64,000 bases of DNA, taken from the NCBI GenBank assembly GCA_045837725.1, contig JBEWZL010000003.1, positions 372,001 to 436,000 on the forward strand, given 5' to 3'. The notes below the pieces were generated by a model, which saw only the letters and a list, made by a program, of their open reading frames with translations, was not told where the DNA came from and did no database searches. Within the stretch, counting starts at the first letter, position 1. Every line of letters starts with the position of its first letter. This stretch comes from Vermamoeba vermiformis (Eukaryota; Tubulinea; Echinamoebida). Shown piece by piece: positions 11,623 through 25,890 of the stretch. The translations under genes and the position numbers were made by a program.

Positions 11623-13098
11623 ATGAGTAAAGACGCCACTGGCTATTATACAGTGCCAACTACAGAGGAGTACGAATTGGATTAGCTAGTTTTTTTCTTC
11701 AGCAGCTTATCTTTACGTGTGAAATCACCCATGCATTAGTACAACGTATTGTAATATTAATTAAAATGATTTAGGCAAGTAGGTGATATTGTAGACGCCT
11801 ACACAACTGAGGACGGCAATATCTCAGGCAATTACGTACGTAGATCGTGCGATTTTATCACTTTGTTCGTATAATATTCTCCTTGTACCTCTATATTATA
11901 ATTAATATTTAAGCAACGATATTTTAATCGATTACAACTAGATCTAAGAACAGAATTATAAATTCAGATCAATTTGCAGCTTTGTAGCGCTTGCTGGAGA
12001 AAAATTAATTCGTTTTCTGAAATCAAACTATTTATGCACGACATTTTATGATACTAAGGAGTCATAAAGCAGCTGTCAATCAGATTTTATTTTCCTTAGC
12101 CATCAAAACTCTAATTTTAAAGCTGATTTCATTAAAACTACAGCGTAAAGTATGGGCCATATCACCGTGGACACGCGTGCACATTCAATTCAACATTGCC
12201 AATCACGTGGCGCAATGTAAAGGTGATTGCAAAAGTCGCAGCGAATCACAGTTCTCACCGTGGAATTGCATTATTAAATGTCGCTACAGTACAGACCACT
12301 GGATGCTATCGTGTCATAAAGAGCTCCACGAAAATGCTTGTCGCCTCGTAAGATCCGAACAACAATTTTAGTTTTAGATTTTCTAATTATTTCTTTCAGA
12401 ATTACAACATAGAATTGCCTCCGTTGCCTACAAATGAGGGAGGTCTATTGTTTATTAAAGAACAGGCACAAAAAATGAAACAAAAGTACTACGAGATGAC
12501 AGATCCCGACAACTGCGGCGACATCTCGGACAAATTGGATCCAATCGTCGTGTACTGCAGACATTGTCGACACTTAGTATTGATAACTGAATATATATGT
12601 CCTGGATGTTACATGCTCAATCCACAGCAATTGTTTCAGTACTTTTCAAAGCTGCGTAAGTAGTCATCTTACGTACATTACAGATCTGTAACTTTTATTA
12701 TTAATACAGCCAATTTACTTGTCAACACTATGAGGGGCCCAGCAGATCAACAATATGCGGACTATTTGAACAAAATCATCAAAGAGAACTCACCCGAGTT
12801 GTTCAAACCACCCGCCCTGCCAGTGACCAAGATGAACCAGCCAATCAAAATCAAGCCTGAATTCGCACCAGAGACTAAACCACCTCCAATCCTAACTATG
12901 AATAATAACAATACTCTACCGAATGAGACTGTTGTTGGTGACGATGATTGCAAAATTGTGGATGCTCCGAAGAGGAAAATCGAGGACGACAACAGAAGCA
13001 GCGAGAGGTATTTTGTCATTCCCGACGAGGATGATAAGCCCGGTGAAGACGACAGCTTCTACTTTCAGAAGCGAAAGAAACAGAAGACAACGCAATGA
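11623..13098 (+). CDS. Cys-rich, nuclear-looking protein of unknown family
   Basis: The secure exons are about 12143-12347, 12400-12655 and 12720-13098. The 5' exons near 11623-11836 (starting MSKDATGYY) are tentative, and the intron before 12143 is about 300 bases. Three zinc-binding-like groups are visible: CKGDCKS, CIIKCRYS...CHKELHENAC, and CRHC...CPGC, the last resembling a zinc ribbon. The last exon is low-complexity, with a Pro/Lys-rich part, acidic stretches, and basic ends KRKIEDD and RKKQK that could act as nuclear signals. I do not recognise the family. A role in nucleic-acid or chromatin work is only a guess from composition. Confidence 0.55.
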
Positions 13099-13170
13099 AT
13101 GTATTATTAGTGTTTAAAGATAGAATTATAAAGTATACGTATTTACACGTGACCAATCGTTGCAGATTGT

Positions 13171-16100
13171 TTACTGGTCCTTCTTAGTCTGCGGGTCAGT
13201 TTCAGTGGGAGTATCGGTGGTGTTGTTGTTCGTGGGAGGAGTGGCGCCGTTCTTGTTGGCCAAGTACTTGTCGAGGGCAGTCTTGCTCACGGTGGCAGCG
13301 CTGCTCAACAACTAAAGCAAAGTATTGTTATTGACACGTGTCGCAAGGAGATGATAAAGAAGTGCACTTACAACATCGGCGATGGGACGAACAACAGGCA
13401 ACAAGAAGGGCGTCAAATTGAACTTGTAGATGATGTAGCCAGTACCTCCGAGAATGATGGCGAGAATCAAGTAGATCGGGTTGGAAATGACGGCCATGAA
13501 CTCATCGAAGCCCAAAATGAGCAACAAGATGATAAAATACAAGGGCACGGAGCTGTTGGTCTTAGCGTTCTCTTGTTCGCGCAGAGCTTGCAAGTAAGGC
13601 ACTTGAGATTGGTCGCGGAATCGCTCCAATTGCACCACAGCTTGATCGAGCGGCAAGACAACGAGTGTATCGGGCACATCAGGAGGTGTTTCGAGGGGCT
13701 CAACACCAGTCTCAGTCTCTTTGAATTGAGTCAACTTGTCGTCATCAACGTGCAATCGGACAATAGAGAACAAATCAATGAGCTTCTCAGCCTGTCAAAC
13801 ACAAACATTAGACCGTGACCTATCGTTCTTAGCTCTATCAAGCAAGCTTACGTCACGCTTAGCCTCAACGTAGATAGCCTTAATGTTGTCAGCAGGCTTC
13901 CACACGCGAGGCACACCTTGTGCATCGAGCTTGAACTTGTTGTTGAACTTGCGTTCCATGTACCAAACGATAGTTCCAGCCTTCTCGCGCATAATCTTGT
14001 TCACCATCTCAATTGCAGAATTGCGCAATTGAACTTTCTTGGCACTGATTTCTTCAGAGCTGGACTTGAAGTCTATAACCCGCATTAGTAACGTACAATA
14101 AACTTAAATAAGCACGCGTCAGGGTACCTTTCAAGTAGGACTCGAGCTTCTCTTGAGCAGAATCGACTGCAGTTTCAAAGACAGTTCTGATTTGAGACCA
14201 CATATCAGCTTCAGCACGGTCCAAGATCTTGTTCAATTGCATGCTGAGACCTTTCTCGGAGATTTTCTGCACAATTGTTAGGATTCATCTTAGCCTCGTC
14301 ACTATTGACTTACGTTGACCTCCTGCAAGATGAGAGTCATTTGGTTCTGACGCTCTTCGTTGATGCGAGTGGCGAGGAACTTCTCAAAGTCGCCCTTCAA
14401 CTCAGAAATGTCCCAGTTGAAGTGGCTGACCAAAGAGTCTGCAGCACGGGTCAGTATTTGAACTGAGTTATTTTTGAATTTGTACCTTTAACGCTCTCAT
14501 CGAACACAGTAGCAATCTCAGCACGAACGCGTTCGATGATTTCTAAGAAGTTTCTGGTAGGTTCTTTTTCCTTCAACTCCTTCTTGACGTTCTTGTTGAA
14601 CTTCTTTTGCACTTGAGCAACGCTCATCTTCATTTGATTGTTGAAAATGCCCAACAAATCAGCGCTCATTCTCTCCAACAACATGGCACGCTTCTTCTTG
14701 TTGGTCTCTTCGTGGTAACGTTGAGCTTGGTTGTCATAGCGCTCGAGAGCAACGTCAACGATCTTAGCGGCATTAGCGCCGAAGTGTTCAATCAATTGTG
14801 ATTGATTGTGAGGGGTCTTAAGAGCAGCCAACTCGTTGACGAAATAGGCGTACGATTCGTTCATAATTTCCTCGCAACGAACCATAGCAAGCATCTCCTT
14901 TTGCGTGGGCAAATCGAGATCCTTGTTCTCTTGAATGGTGTGCTGCAAGCGTATGAGTAAAATGATTAAGTAAATAGTCCGAAGTACGTACCCAGATCTC
15001 CTTAGCATAGCTGCTGAAACCGTCAGCGGGAACAGCCTTTCTGTAGCGCTTTTGCAAGATGTTCTCGGGATCAGAAGGATTCAAGAATCTCTCCTTCAAA
15101 GCAGCGGCCTTAGTTTCAAATCTTTCAGGCACGAGCACCTTGTGCGGCAAAGAAAGGAAACCAAAGTCAAAGAAGTCACTGATCTTTGAGTTCTTGTACT
15201 TCTCGGGCTTGGCAATACCTTCCCAAATAGTGTTCATATCATCGTGAATGACAGCTGTCAATCGTTCGATGGGTGTTTCTTGCTCAATGTGATCTCTGAA
15301 CATGAACAACAACAAAGTCTTGCCAGCGCTGTAAACCAGTTAGAAACTATCAATCCGACATTACAAGCACCTACTTGGCACTCTGGAACAACTGCAAGTT
15401 CAATTCGAAGACAATCTTCAACAGACCATAGTTGGCACCTTCGAAACGACCGACATCGTGCACCCACATGTTGATCATCAACACTTCAGCCAAGGCCAAA
15501 GAGAACAATGAAGTCTTGCGCTCAAAGGACTAATAGCCGACGTTAGTTATTGTGCACCACCATTGAATCATCAATACGTACTCCATGCTCTTCACCACGT
15601 TCACGTGAATCGGTACCTTCAACATCGAGTACGAGTAACTTGTACTGGTCAGTGCCAGCGTAACCGACCCACACACCCTGTGTGGTTTGTGAACGGCCGC
15701 GCTTAGCATTCATTTCTTCGAAGGAAGTCGAGAACAATCTGTTCAAGAGAGTACCTTGACATTTCGACAAAAGTTATTACGGAGACTTTGTGACAAGCGC
15801 AATAAAGGTCGTAATTGCGCATTATAATATTATGAATATGTATATTAGTACAATACTTACTTTTACCGCTGCTTTGGCAACCCAAAATAGCCACAACATA
15901 GTAATTGAAACCTTGGTCAGCAAAGCCCCATTTGTTGATTTCGGCTTGAATTGCGTCACTAAAAACTTATTATTAATATTTACACAATAAACATGAAGGA
16001 GAATAATGGCTGTAGTATTAAATTTCCCGCCATTTACCGGTCATCTACCGATCAATTGATTAAAGATTTTGTGGCGATAAATTGTATTTGCAAAATGTAA

Positions 16101-16465
16101 TACTAAATGTATTATGCAATATCAATGTTAAATAAGAAATATTTCATACAAAAAAACGAAGTTTAACGGAAAATACAATTGATCCCTTTCAAATTAAAAT
16201 AAAAATATTTGCATGAATGAGTATTGCGCAACTATAACCCCCAAAGTCAAATGGTGACATGATTTCATTGAAATAATTATTGTCCTGAAATTACGTACAT
16301 GTAATTGCCATCCTTGTCGATCATCTGACTAATAGGAGAGCCCTTCTTCTCTACAATGGCCTCTGTCTGAGAAACATTTGTTGTTTGTTGCTGTGTAGCG
16401 TCCGATTGAACAGGCGACGCTTCAGCGTGTACTTCTACGGGATTACTGGAAGGTTGATCAGCCAT
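13171..16465 (-). CDS. SEY1: Sey1/RHD3-type dynamin-like GTPase of the ER
   Basis: Multi-exon gene with start MADQPSSN at 16465 and stop at 13171. It fuses ER tubules in fungi, plants and many protists, the job atlastins do in animals. GTPase motifs: P-loop [12 protein letters not shown] split by an intron near 15862/15755, [18 protein letters not shown] and the G4-like LFMFRDH. A long helical stalk follows (exons between 15315 and 13850). Two closely spaced membrane segments lie near the C-terminus ([13 protein letters not shown] and [13 protein letters not shown], exon 13790-13372), forming the usual hairpin. The tail exon (13311-13171) is Asn/Thr-rich. The intron after exon 1 (about 15961-16296) is long for this genome and I see nothing else in it. 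Its presence argues against an animal source. Confidence 0.92.
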
Positions 16466-16730
16466 GAAGATCTTCTCTTACGAATTTCCTCGTGGTTAAT
16501 TGTATTTGAAATAGAAATAAAGAACAAACTTTTGCACGTTGACCGGTCAAACAGGCCCACGTAGCAATGACACACCGAAAATTGAAAATTTTGCGCAACA
16601 TTCTCTCGCAAAAAAGTGCTAAAGCAGACCGAAAAAATTTGTTGGCTGCACGCCTGGTGATTTTACTGTGTAATGTAGAGAATGAGGACCATGCTAATCA
16701 ACCGATAATATACAAAATATACGTATTCAA
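16466..16730. promoter_or_regulatory. Head-to-head spacer between Sey1 and GPS2-like genes
   Basis: The two start codons face away from each other across 265 bases, so both promoters should lie here. I see no clear motif; the short open frames are not convincing. Confidence 0.3.
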
Positions 16731-18344
16731 ATGTCTCTGCCGATACAGTACCGAGACTGGAACAAATTTTCGAAGATAAGAAGGCGGCATCCCTTTGCCG
16801 TTACAAAGCCTAATGTGGATCCTCGGAAGCAGCATTGTATTAAACTCGCTGTGCTTAAGAAAATGAAGACTGAACGAGAACTGCGCGAAGAAGAGGAACG
16901 GAAGAAGCAACTGGAAGAGGAAGAGAAAAATAAAATGATAATAGAATCTTCTGACAATAATAAACCAAATAATAATGATGTAAATAATACCCAAATCAAA
17001 GAAAATAAGGAGGATAAGCCTGGCGACTCAGCACAAGCCGGCAATAATACTTCGTCGAAGATGGAGATCGAGCCGAGTGAAGCAGGAGAGCCAAAAACTG
17101 AAGACAAAAATAAAATGGACGTCGACAATAAAAGTCCTGCAAAAAATAGGCTGCTAAAGAAAGATGAGCTTCCCATCATCCAACCTCCACCCCAACCAAA
17201 AGCGATCAAGATCGACGCAATGCCCAATCTCCGAAAGCTTCAAAAAGACAGAGAAGCAAGAGAGGCTCGCGAGGCTCGAGAAAGAGGTAATAAACTCATT
17301 TATTGAATTACTGAAAACGATGAATTAATTCTTATTTAACTCGATAGAAATCCAAGAGCAGACCCAAGAACTTGAATCGATTGAAAATAAAATGAAGGAG
17401 CTCGAGATGAGGATAAATACCATGACCGATGAAAAACACAGCCTATTCAATTCCCTACGCCAATTATTAGCCGAAGATCCTCCCGAAAAGAAGAAAGAGG
17501 ACGAAGTACCACCCAACAGTAGCAATAATAATACGAGTGTTATTCTCCCCGCACAAACACCCTCGCCCTCAATATCACCCGCACCCTCACAAACTCCACC
17601 ACCCTCCCTGCATAACCTGCCTCGCAATGACTCCCGAAAGTAAGTATCGTGATACTAGGTCCCGGCTATATAATCATAATAGTAATATGAATATTAATGT
17701 TTTTATTCTTGCGTGCAGCGATGACTCAAGATCTGACGATCCGAGCGGACCACCCCACGGCTCATTACATAAGCATAATTCATACCCGAGCAATCATCCG
17801 CACTCAAGATACGGCGGTTATAATTCGTACAGTGATAGCTTCTATAGGAGGAGTAATTACAACAATTATAACTCGTACGGAGATCGAGGTTACAACAGGC
17901 CCTACAACTCTGGCGGACGAGGCTTTCATAATGTATATGCTCCTCCAATGTATATGGGCCCGGTAATTTATCTATCCCCTTATCATTATATAATGCACAC
18001 CATTTTTTTTTTGTTATTACCTAAGACGACATTTGTTCCATTTTGGGGATGATAATTACAGCTCAATATTATTTTTTATCTATATTTACTGATGCAAGTA
18101 CGTGTTCTGACGTTATATTTTAACAGCAAGGAATGTTCAATAAGCCACCGATGAACGGATCGAATGGCCCGCCAATGACAGGCAACAGTAAGTACACCAG
18201 TAGATCATATAGCAAGCACCACTTAGACGTTACATTTGCTGTGTTATCGAGCACTGAGCTGACCATTTGGTGTTGACAGGACTTCAAGGCATGTCACGAG
18301 GGCGAGGTCAAATGTATAACCATAACAACTATCCCAGAAACTAA
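16731..18344 (+). CDS. GPS2-like coiled-coil protein
   Basis: Starts MSLPIQYRDWNKF and ends NNYPRN. A long charged helix rich in Glu/Lys/Arg spans residues about 45-70 and 165-250. The part EIQEQTQELESIENKM through NTMTDEKHSLFNSLRQLL resembles the core helix of GPS2, a subunit of NCoR/SMRT-type co-repressor complexes, including the EEKHxLFxxLxxxL pattern. Between are acidic and Asn-rich linkers. The C-terminal third is Pro-rich, then Tyr/Gly/Asn/Arg-rich with an RGRG motif, suggesting RNA binding or phase separation. Four or more introns split it (after 17285, 17640, 17962 and 18188). The identification rests on one helix, so it could be another coiled-coil nuclear protein. Confidence 0.6.
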
Positions 18345-18641
18345 TGCCCAGCGCTGCATACCCCTGCACAGTGAGTGTATCTCGCGTGTCAGGTATTCAG
18401 TGCGATTTTGTGTAAAATAAATATTTTTGCGTAAGACATCTGGCTTGCAACAATATTTCCTAATGAACTGTGTTGATATAAGGGATAGCCAGACGTAAAC
18501 ATTAAGTTTGAGGCGAATATTCCGTTCATGAATAGCGTACACACAATAATTTTAATCGACGTCAGCTTTTTCGTTTCTTTCAAACTCTTCAGGTGTCAGA
18601 TTGACAACAGCTGTATATATTTATAATAATAACAAATAGAG
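18345..18641. other. Spacer, 3' region of GPS2-like gene and promoter of the membrane protein
   Basis: No supported gene. An AATAAA-like string near 18415 may serve polyadenylation of the upstream gene. Confidence 0.3.
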
Positions 18642-21002
18642 ATGCGGGGGCTGTATTTGAGCCTCCTGATTGGGATTACTGTCGTGCAATTATCACTTTG
18701 TGGATTTAATGCAGGTAAACATTATGCCGATTCAGTAAAGATTTCAGTGCCTTAAATCGGTTCCTATAATTTAAATATGTATATTTGGAGTTATATTGAG
18801 GTGTAATTTTGATTTGTAAAATTATAAGGATTTTTTCTAATTTTCAAATTCTTTTAGTTTCCTCAAACAACTTACAAATAAGCGATTTGGAGCAACTATC
18901 CAAGATAGCCACTACACTCGATGAAGGTGTTGATATTGTTGGAGTTTTGCACGGGACGGCTCACTCTAATATTATGGCCGGAAACTTCGCGAAGAAAGTG
19001 AAGTTTGTCGATTCACAAGAGCTCAACGGGAGTAAGGATAGCACATCCTCATTATTATACTAATTAGTCGTTAAGTTGGGGCACACAATGGGTTTATTGT
19101 CGCATACAACGACGGCACGGATGAAGTCCTTCAGTCTTTAGTCATCAATGACGTGGCAATTTCAGAATTAAGCAAAAGGGGCACATCGTATGCTATAACC
19201 GGAAAGGCCTTGAAAGAAGGCTCTTGGTGTGGTACACCAAAAATTAACAATCATTTCTCGGCTGAATTTGAACTCAAAGACGGAAAAATCAACTGTATTC
19301 CTGAATCAGTAAGCTAACGTAATCGTTGGATGATGTCTAATATCGAGTAGGTTACTCAATCGGAATGTCCGGCTGTATTTGCCAATGAAGCTCACGTCTA
19401 CTCAAGTAAGCTTTCTTTGTTACAAGTTGCGATAACACCACGCTAACACTGATGAAAGGCATTTGTTTGGGAGCTGACCCGAAGAACAGAGACGTGAATA
19501 TAAACATCGACAGCACAACAATCACCTTGAAGTATACGAGGATCGAGGACTCGTCAATCGACTCTCTTCATTTGGTTAAAAGCGGGGCCAACTACATCTT
19601 GATTGGTTCATACCAAGGTGAAGGAGACATTTTTTTGCCGCCAACCACAAAGAAGACAGAAGGAGATCCGTAAGATAGAGTCACAATTCACTTTTAAGCC
19701 CCGATTAACGAACTTGCAGTTTGTTGCACTTGTCATCGGGCCAACACGGTCTCTTTGCGCTCCTTATCCAAGAGGGCCAAGCTGTGCACGGACTAGACAT
19801 TGTCCTTGAGCGACAGTTAATTAGACGAAGCTTCGTGCGAGTAACAGGAGAGCGCGTCATTTTCGCTAGTGTTATCGAGGGCGATGGCACCGAAATTGAA
19901 GTAGACAGTCACAAGGTCAAAGTGACAGGTAACGGCGTGTTACTGTTCGACCTCGTACCTCAACAGCATCAATTAACATCCACGGTACGTCTAATCTCGG
20001 TGATACGACCATATCCATTCTGACGCGATACAGTGGGTCGCCGCATATCCGTTCAACGCTGAACTAAGAGATTTACTAGTGCTCAATAATTACATCTTTT
20101 TATCGCATGATCAGCCTGTGTCATCTGGTATGTAAATACTACTAACAATAGCTATCTCTAAGTTTTTATTCAGTGCCGTTATTAAACATTCGAAATGTCG
20201 CCGTGTCTGTCCTGGACTTGTCCAGTGGTACGTTACTATGAACGTTAATGTGTGAACTAATCTACATGTGTTATAGACAACAAGTTCACTTTCGTACACG
20301 GTGTTACTGAGAACAATTTGACAGCTGGAGCGATCGCTGTTGATGGCACGGCATTGTTATTAACAGCCGTGAATAACGATCGCAGTTCACTGGACTTGAT
20401 GTTCAGCGAGACTTCCTTGCCAGGCACGTGATTGTCCCGGTTATAGGTTCATTAGATCGTATTCTAACCTGCCCTCATTAGAGTTCATGACGCGAAAGCC
20501 AATTGTCGAGCCACCCAAATCAACGCCCCCGCCACCTACTCCTCCACCTAATGACAAACAACCGACGTCATCGAGCACACCACCGCCACCAAAGCCACCA
20601 GTTGACCCTCCCAAGCCAGAGACCAAACCGCCAGTACCGGAGAATAAACCACCTACACCGGAGAACAAGCCACCCCCTCCACCCGAGGCCACGGAGGCCC
20701 CCAAAGAGCCTGAAAAGGTCCCAAAGGCTGAAGCTGAACCGAGTAAGTCCGGCCACACGTATCTATCGCTAGGAATGACTTGCTAACCTTCTCGTCTTAA
20801 CCCAGAGCCAGAGGTCATTAAGGACAATACAGCCACGTTCTCAACCTCGTACGTGGTGATTGCAGTTGTGGTGCTCGTAGTGTTCTTAGGCTACGTCGGC
20901 TTCAGATTTTGGAAGCAGCAGAGAGCCGATCGACAACGTCAGTATGGCCGTGTGCGCATGGAAGATCGAATTCGCGAGGAGAATGAGTTCTATAATCCTT
21001 AA
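18642..21002 (+). CDS. Type I membrane protein with proline-rich stalk, unknown family
   Basis: Begins with a clear signal peptide (MRGLYLSLLIGITVVQLSLC) and ends with one transmembrane segment (SYVVIAVVVLVVFLGYVGF) plus a short basic cytosolic tail (RFWKQQRADRQRQYGRVRMED). The large outer part is beta-rich and divided over about ten exons. Just before the membrane lies a stalk of about 85 residues made almost only of Pro, Lys, Glu and Thr, with repeats of the type PENKPPTPENKPP (20487-20740). Cys residues are few. I do not recognise the outer domain; repeated strands of similar length suggest a beta-propeller or beta-sandwich. It is probably a cell-surface or endosomal glycoprotein. Signal, stalk, membrane segment and tail all lie in one continuous frame after splicing. 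Confidence 0.75.
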
Positions 21003-21219
21003 TTACTGTAGTTAGAGGACAGTAAATCATTTTTTTATTTTCGTTTCGTGCCCACGTCGTCCCGGAGAATTTATTTGTGCAATGTTTGCTTCCATTTTTC
21101 GCTGTTGTTAAATTTTATTCAATTTGTATACTAACCAGCACAAGCGACTAAATTAATAGTATCATAGTCCCAACAGACTATCGTTAATTAAAATTGTTAA
21201 TTAGGGAACTTGTGCACGA

Positions 21220-22663
<1,444 letters not shown>

Positions 22664-23271
22664 TGTCGATTCAATCGAGCGTGTTCATCGACGAATAGAT
22701 ATTTGTGAATAATAAGATAATTATATTAATATGTAGGTAATTACGTCTGTTGTTCTCGATTGACATTCGCAAACTTCCAGAATTCCGGATTTACGGCGTT
22801 CGTAGTCATTTGCAAGGTAATATTCGAGTCTTGTTTATATCAACATTACTGCAGCCACAAATAGTAGGTTTTCATTTCTTTAATCCTTGGTTCGGTCATT
22901 TTTAACCGGCCACCGATTGGAAGGCTTGGGCTTTTGCCGTAGAGTTATTGATTCCCAATCCTTTTGTGGTACTAGTCTAATTTGTGGGCTTGGGCTATTT
23001 ATAACGCACGGGTAAAAACCAAAAATTGCAAAAAAATCGCATTGTGCCAACCCGAATCAACGGTCAAACAACACTAAGACTTTAAAAATAAAAGAGTAAG
23101 TCCTTTTGCTATTATAAGGTGTCTAACAGTTCACCATATGTTGTGGCTGTCATAAATTGGCTATTGATTTATTTGCATCATTGGTTTAAGTTCTCCAGTA
23201 AGTAGCCAAAAAAGCACGAATTGGTATCGAAGTGAAGAAGCACGGGCTGGATCCGTCGGATTTACCAAAAG
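22664..23271. other. Spacer between convergent genes
   Basis: Lies between the 3' ends of the adenylate kinase gene and the minus-strand PH/SPRY gene. A short plus-strand stretch around 23205-23302 reads like protein (AKKARIGIEVKKHG) and runs into the opposite gene's last exon; it may be a gene remnant. Nothing else is supported. Confidence 0.3.
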
Positions 23272-25497
23272 TTAAAAGTCGTCATCATCGTCAGGAAGGA
23301 TGAATCCTTCTTCGGTTAAAAAAGGTGGCGGAATAACAGTGAGCGGTGGTGGTGGTTCGGCGTAAGCACCCATGAAGTGACTGCTCATTTGTGGCAGCTC
23401 TAAACTGACGCAACGGCCCATTTGCACGTACTCCTTGAGATCTTGGAAATTGTCCACTGCAAACGTATTAGCTAAAGCAAAATCTATCATTAAGTCAGTC
23501 ACTTACCTTTGTACACTGTTTTGTGACACTTGTCGCAATTACGTTGTAAATGCGAATCAGGGCTGGCCTTCAGATTATCCCAAAATAACGGGCACTCAAA
23601 CTCCATGGCACAATTTTCAATGCCACCCTCAGAAGAACTACTCCAACGACCTTGCACGTTATTGTACGATGAGGATTGGAATCGTCGCTTGAACATTGTG
23701 TGCCACGACTTGACTTTCAGTTTTTGGTTTTGAAAGGGGAAGTAGAGCAAGTAAAGAGACTTCCAAATGAGATTTTCCAGCGCTAACTTCGAAAATTGTT
23801 TGTTGACCTATAGAATTACAAATTATTAAGCATGAATTGACAAGTTGAGTTGCACTTACCAAGCGCAGTTCTACAGTTTGACGATGTGATTGTGAGGCTA
23901 AGAACAAACACTGCAGAGCGACTTCTGGTGGCAGCATCGAGAAATAAGCTGTTTGGTCCCTTCTGTAATCGGGAATGGTGCTGACATCGAACTTGAACGG
24001 TCCTGTCATTTTGACCACGAACTCGACCTCTGAATTTTTCGTGAACGACACTCCTGGGAAACAATCCATGCCTTTATGGATGCGCTGGGCATAGGTGCCG
24101 CAAAGCTGACCGTTGAGCGTGAAATATATCTTTCGTTGATTGTAGCTGTCGAGCAAAATACCAGCACCAACTGTGTCGCCTTCAGAGTACTTGGGGAATT
24201 TTTGCACGTTTCTTTTTGTGTTCTGCGACACCAAGCCATCGCAGCAATAGCCGAAGCTGTTCTGTTGATAGCCGAGCAGTTGATTCTGAACGAAGATCTG
24301 ATTGCCAACACCCACACTCACTTTGCCTTCTTTGTCGTTGAGCTTGGTGAAAGTCACTTCAAAGTAGGCAAATGAAGCTGGTATAATGTCGATAGTTGAC
24401 AGGTCCCAAGGTCTGTTTGAGATCAAACTTGCAGCTCTTGGACACTTGTGCAATCTTTCTTTGTTAAGTGCGAATGTAGTCTTGTAAACCAGCAGCACAG
24501 GGGCTAACAACTTCGGCTGCAGGTGAATATCTAATGACGTGTCATTTGTCACTGGCTTTGTGTGTGACGCAGCACACGTGCGACATTCAGCGTAGTCATC
24601 GCATTCGACACAACGGAGTGGATTTTCGGTACAGTCCTTACTGCAGATATTGCAGATGTAGGGGACTGTGCCGTGGTCTTTGAATCTATAACGTGCTTTG
24701 ACTGGATCGACCAGTGGGAATGGATGGTGCGGTGTTTCCTCGAAGGGCGATTCTAGCATCTCGAAGCCTCTGTGACAAGCCGAGCACAGCGTATAATCAC
24801 CGCAGAACTCGCACAGGAATGCTGTTTGAATGCGTTAGAACTCGGACTAATTTTCACGAAAATAAATTCCCCTTCAGCTTACCTTCTTGCTCTGCAGGGG
24901 TCTGGCAATTGGCGCATACTATAGTACCGTGCTCAAAAGGCAGCACTGAGGATTTGAGTATCTTTTGCAAATAAGTACGCCGATCGAAGATGACCGCTGT
25001 CAGTGGATGTGGGTGCTTTAATTGGAGTGCGTTGCGTAATGTAATGAAGTTGATCATTTCAATCCACCGACGACGTTCCTGAAATTCCAAATGAGCATCT
25101 CATATTAAGAATTGACGAGTAAGTACCTTTGACTTTTCAACAGCAAAGAGCTCAGGCTTGTTTTTCGAGCCAGGAATTATCTTAATGGCAAATACTTGGT
25201 CGACTCCTCCCCACAACATTAATGAAGTACTTGATTCAGCGGTGGTCGCTATCGATAAAGGTCCCAAATGGAAGGATTTACAGGCTACTGTTTTGGGCTG
25301 AAAATAATTAGATCTGAGCAAATGGTTTCGACGTTTTAAATTCAGTATAATGAGGAAATTACAAAACCTCCATCTGTATAGCTACTTACCAAGAGAGTCA
25401 CGAGTTCAAGCTTGCCGCTGGAATGGAGTTTGACGAGCAAGTCCTCCCACGATCCATTGATGTAATGGCGCAGATAGCCTTCTTTAACTACAGACAT
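23272..25497 (-). CDS. PH / zinc-finger / SPRY / F-box protein, copy A
   Basis: Start MSVVKEGYL at 25497. Domains in order: a PH-like domain over the first exons, ending in the helix RRRWIEMINF; two Cys-rich zinc-binding groups (CANCQTP ... CEFCGDYTLCSAC and CNICSKDCTENPLRCVECDDYAEC) of ZZ or C1 style; a SPRY/B30.2 domain (WDLSTIDI ... YFEVTFTKLNDKEGKVSVG ... GQLCGTYAQRIHKGMDCFPGVSF); an F-box-like helix (FSMLPPEVALQCLFLAS); and a C-terminal domain with RNCDKCHKTVYKG, ending in Pro-rich and acidic residues. It is probably a substrate adaptor for an SCF ubiquitin ligase with lipid and peptide binding modules. Its paralogue lies at 27329-29602 in the opposite direction; they share a 116-base near-identical patch. 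Confidence 0.8.
24251..24366 (-). repeat. Near-identical patch shared with copy B (28423-28538)
   Basis: On the minus strand this 116-base stretch of the SPRY exon matches 28423-28538 at all but two adjacent bases, while flanking coding DNA is only moderately similar. It encodes YFEVTFTKLNDKEGKV onward to NSFG. Best read as a gene-conversion tract between inverted paralogues. Confidence 0.8.
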
Positions 25498-25890
25498 GTA
25501 AAGTCGCTCGTGTTGCAATGAGCTAGATAAAGTAAAACTACTTTGACACGGTGCATTTTGTCTGCCGACGAGAGGAAAGGTTTAAGAATGTTCCTGAACT
25601 AGTCCCTATAATTTCTAAAATTTTCTAAAAATATCGCGCCGTTCGTGATCATAGAGTGATTAATTAATAAGGTAGAATTTGTTTTTTAAATTTACCAGGT
25701 TGGGAACCAATTTCGATAGATAGAAAACGAAAAAAAAATGTCCAGCGATTAGTGCCTGAACTGTTGCACTCTTACGCAAATAAGAAATCTTTTTGATTTT
25801 TGGTCAAATTTCGATTGAATTTGAGCTGTGACCGTTTGTTTCGTCGCGCGAAATAATACAGTAATTTTACTCCGTTAGCGTGTTGACAAC
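25498..25890. promoter_or_regulatory. Head-to-head spacer between PH/SPRY copy A and M43 protease
   Basis: About 390 bases with no coding signal, holding the two divergent promoters. AT-rich; no recognised motif. Confidence 0.3.

Noticed and set aside
23205-23302. Plus-strand stretch reading AKKARIGIEVKKHGLDPSD
   Set aside because: Protein-like but overlaps the last exon of the opposite gene and has no convincing upstream exon.
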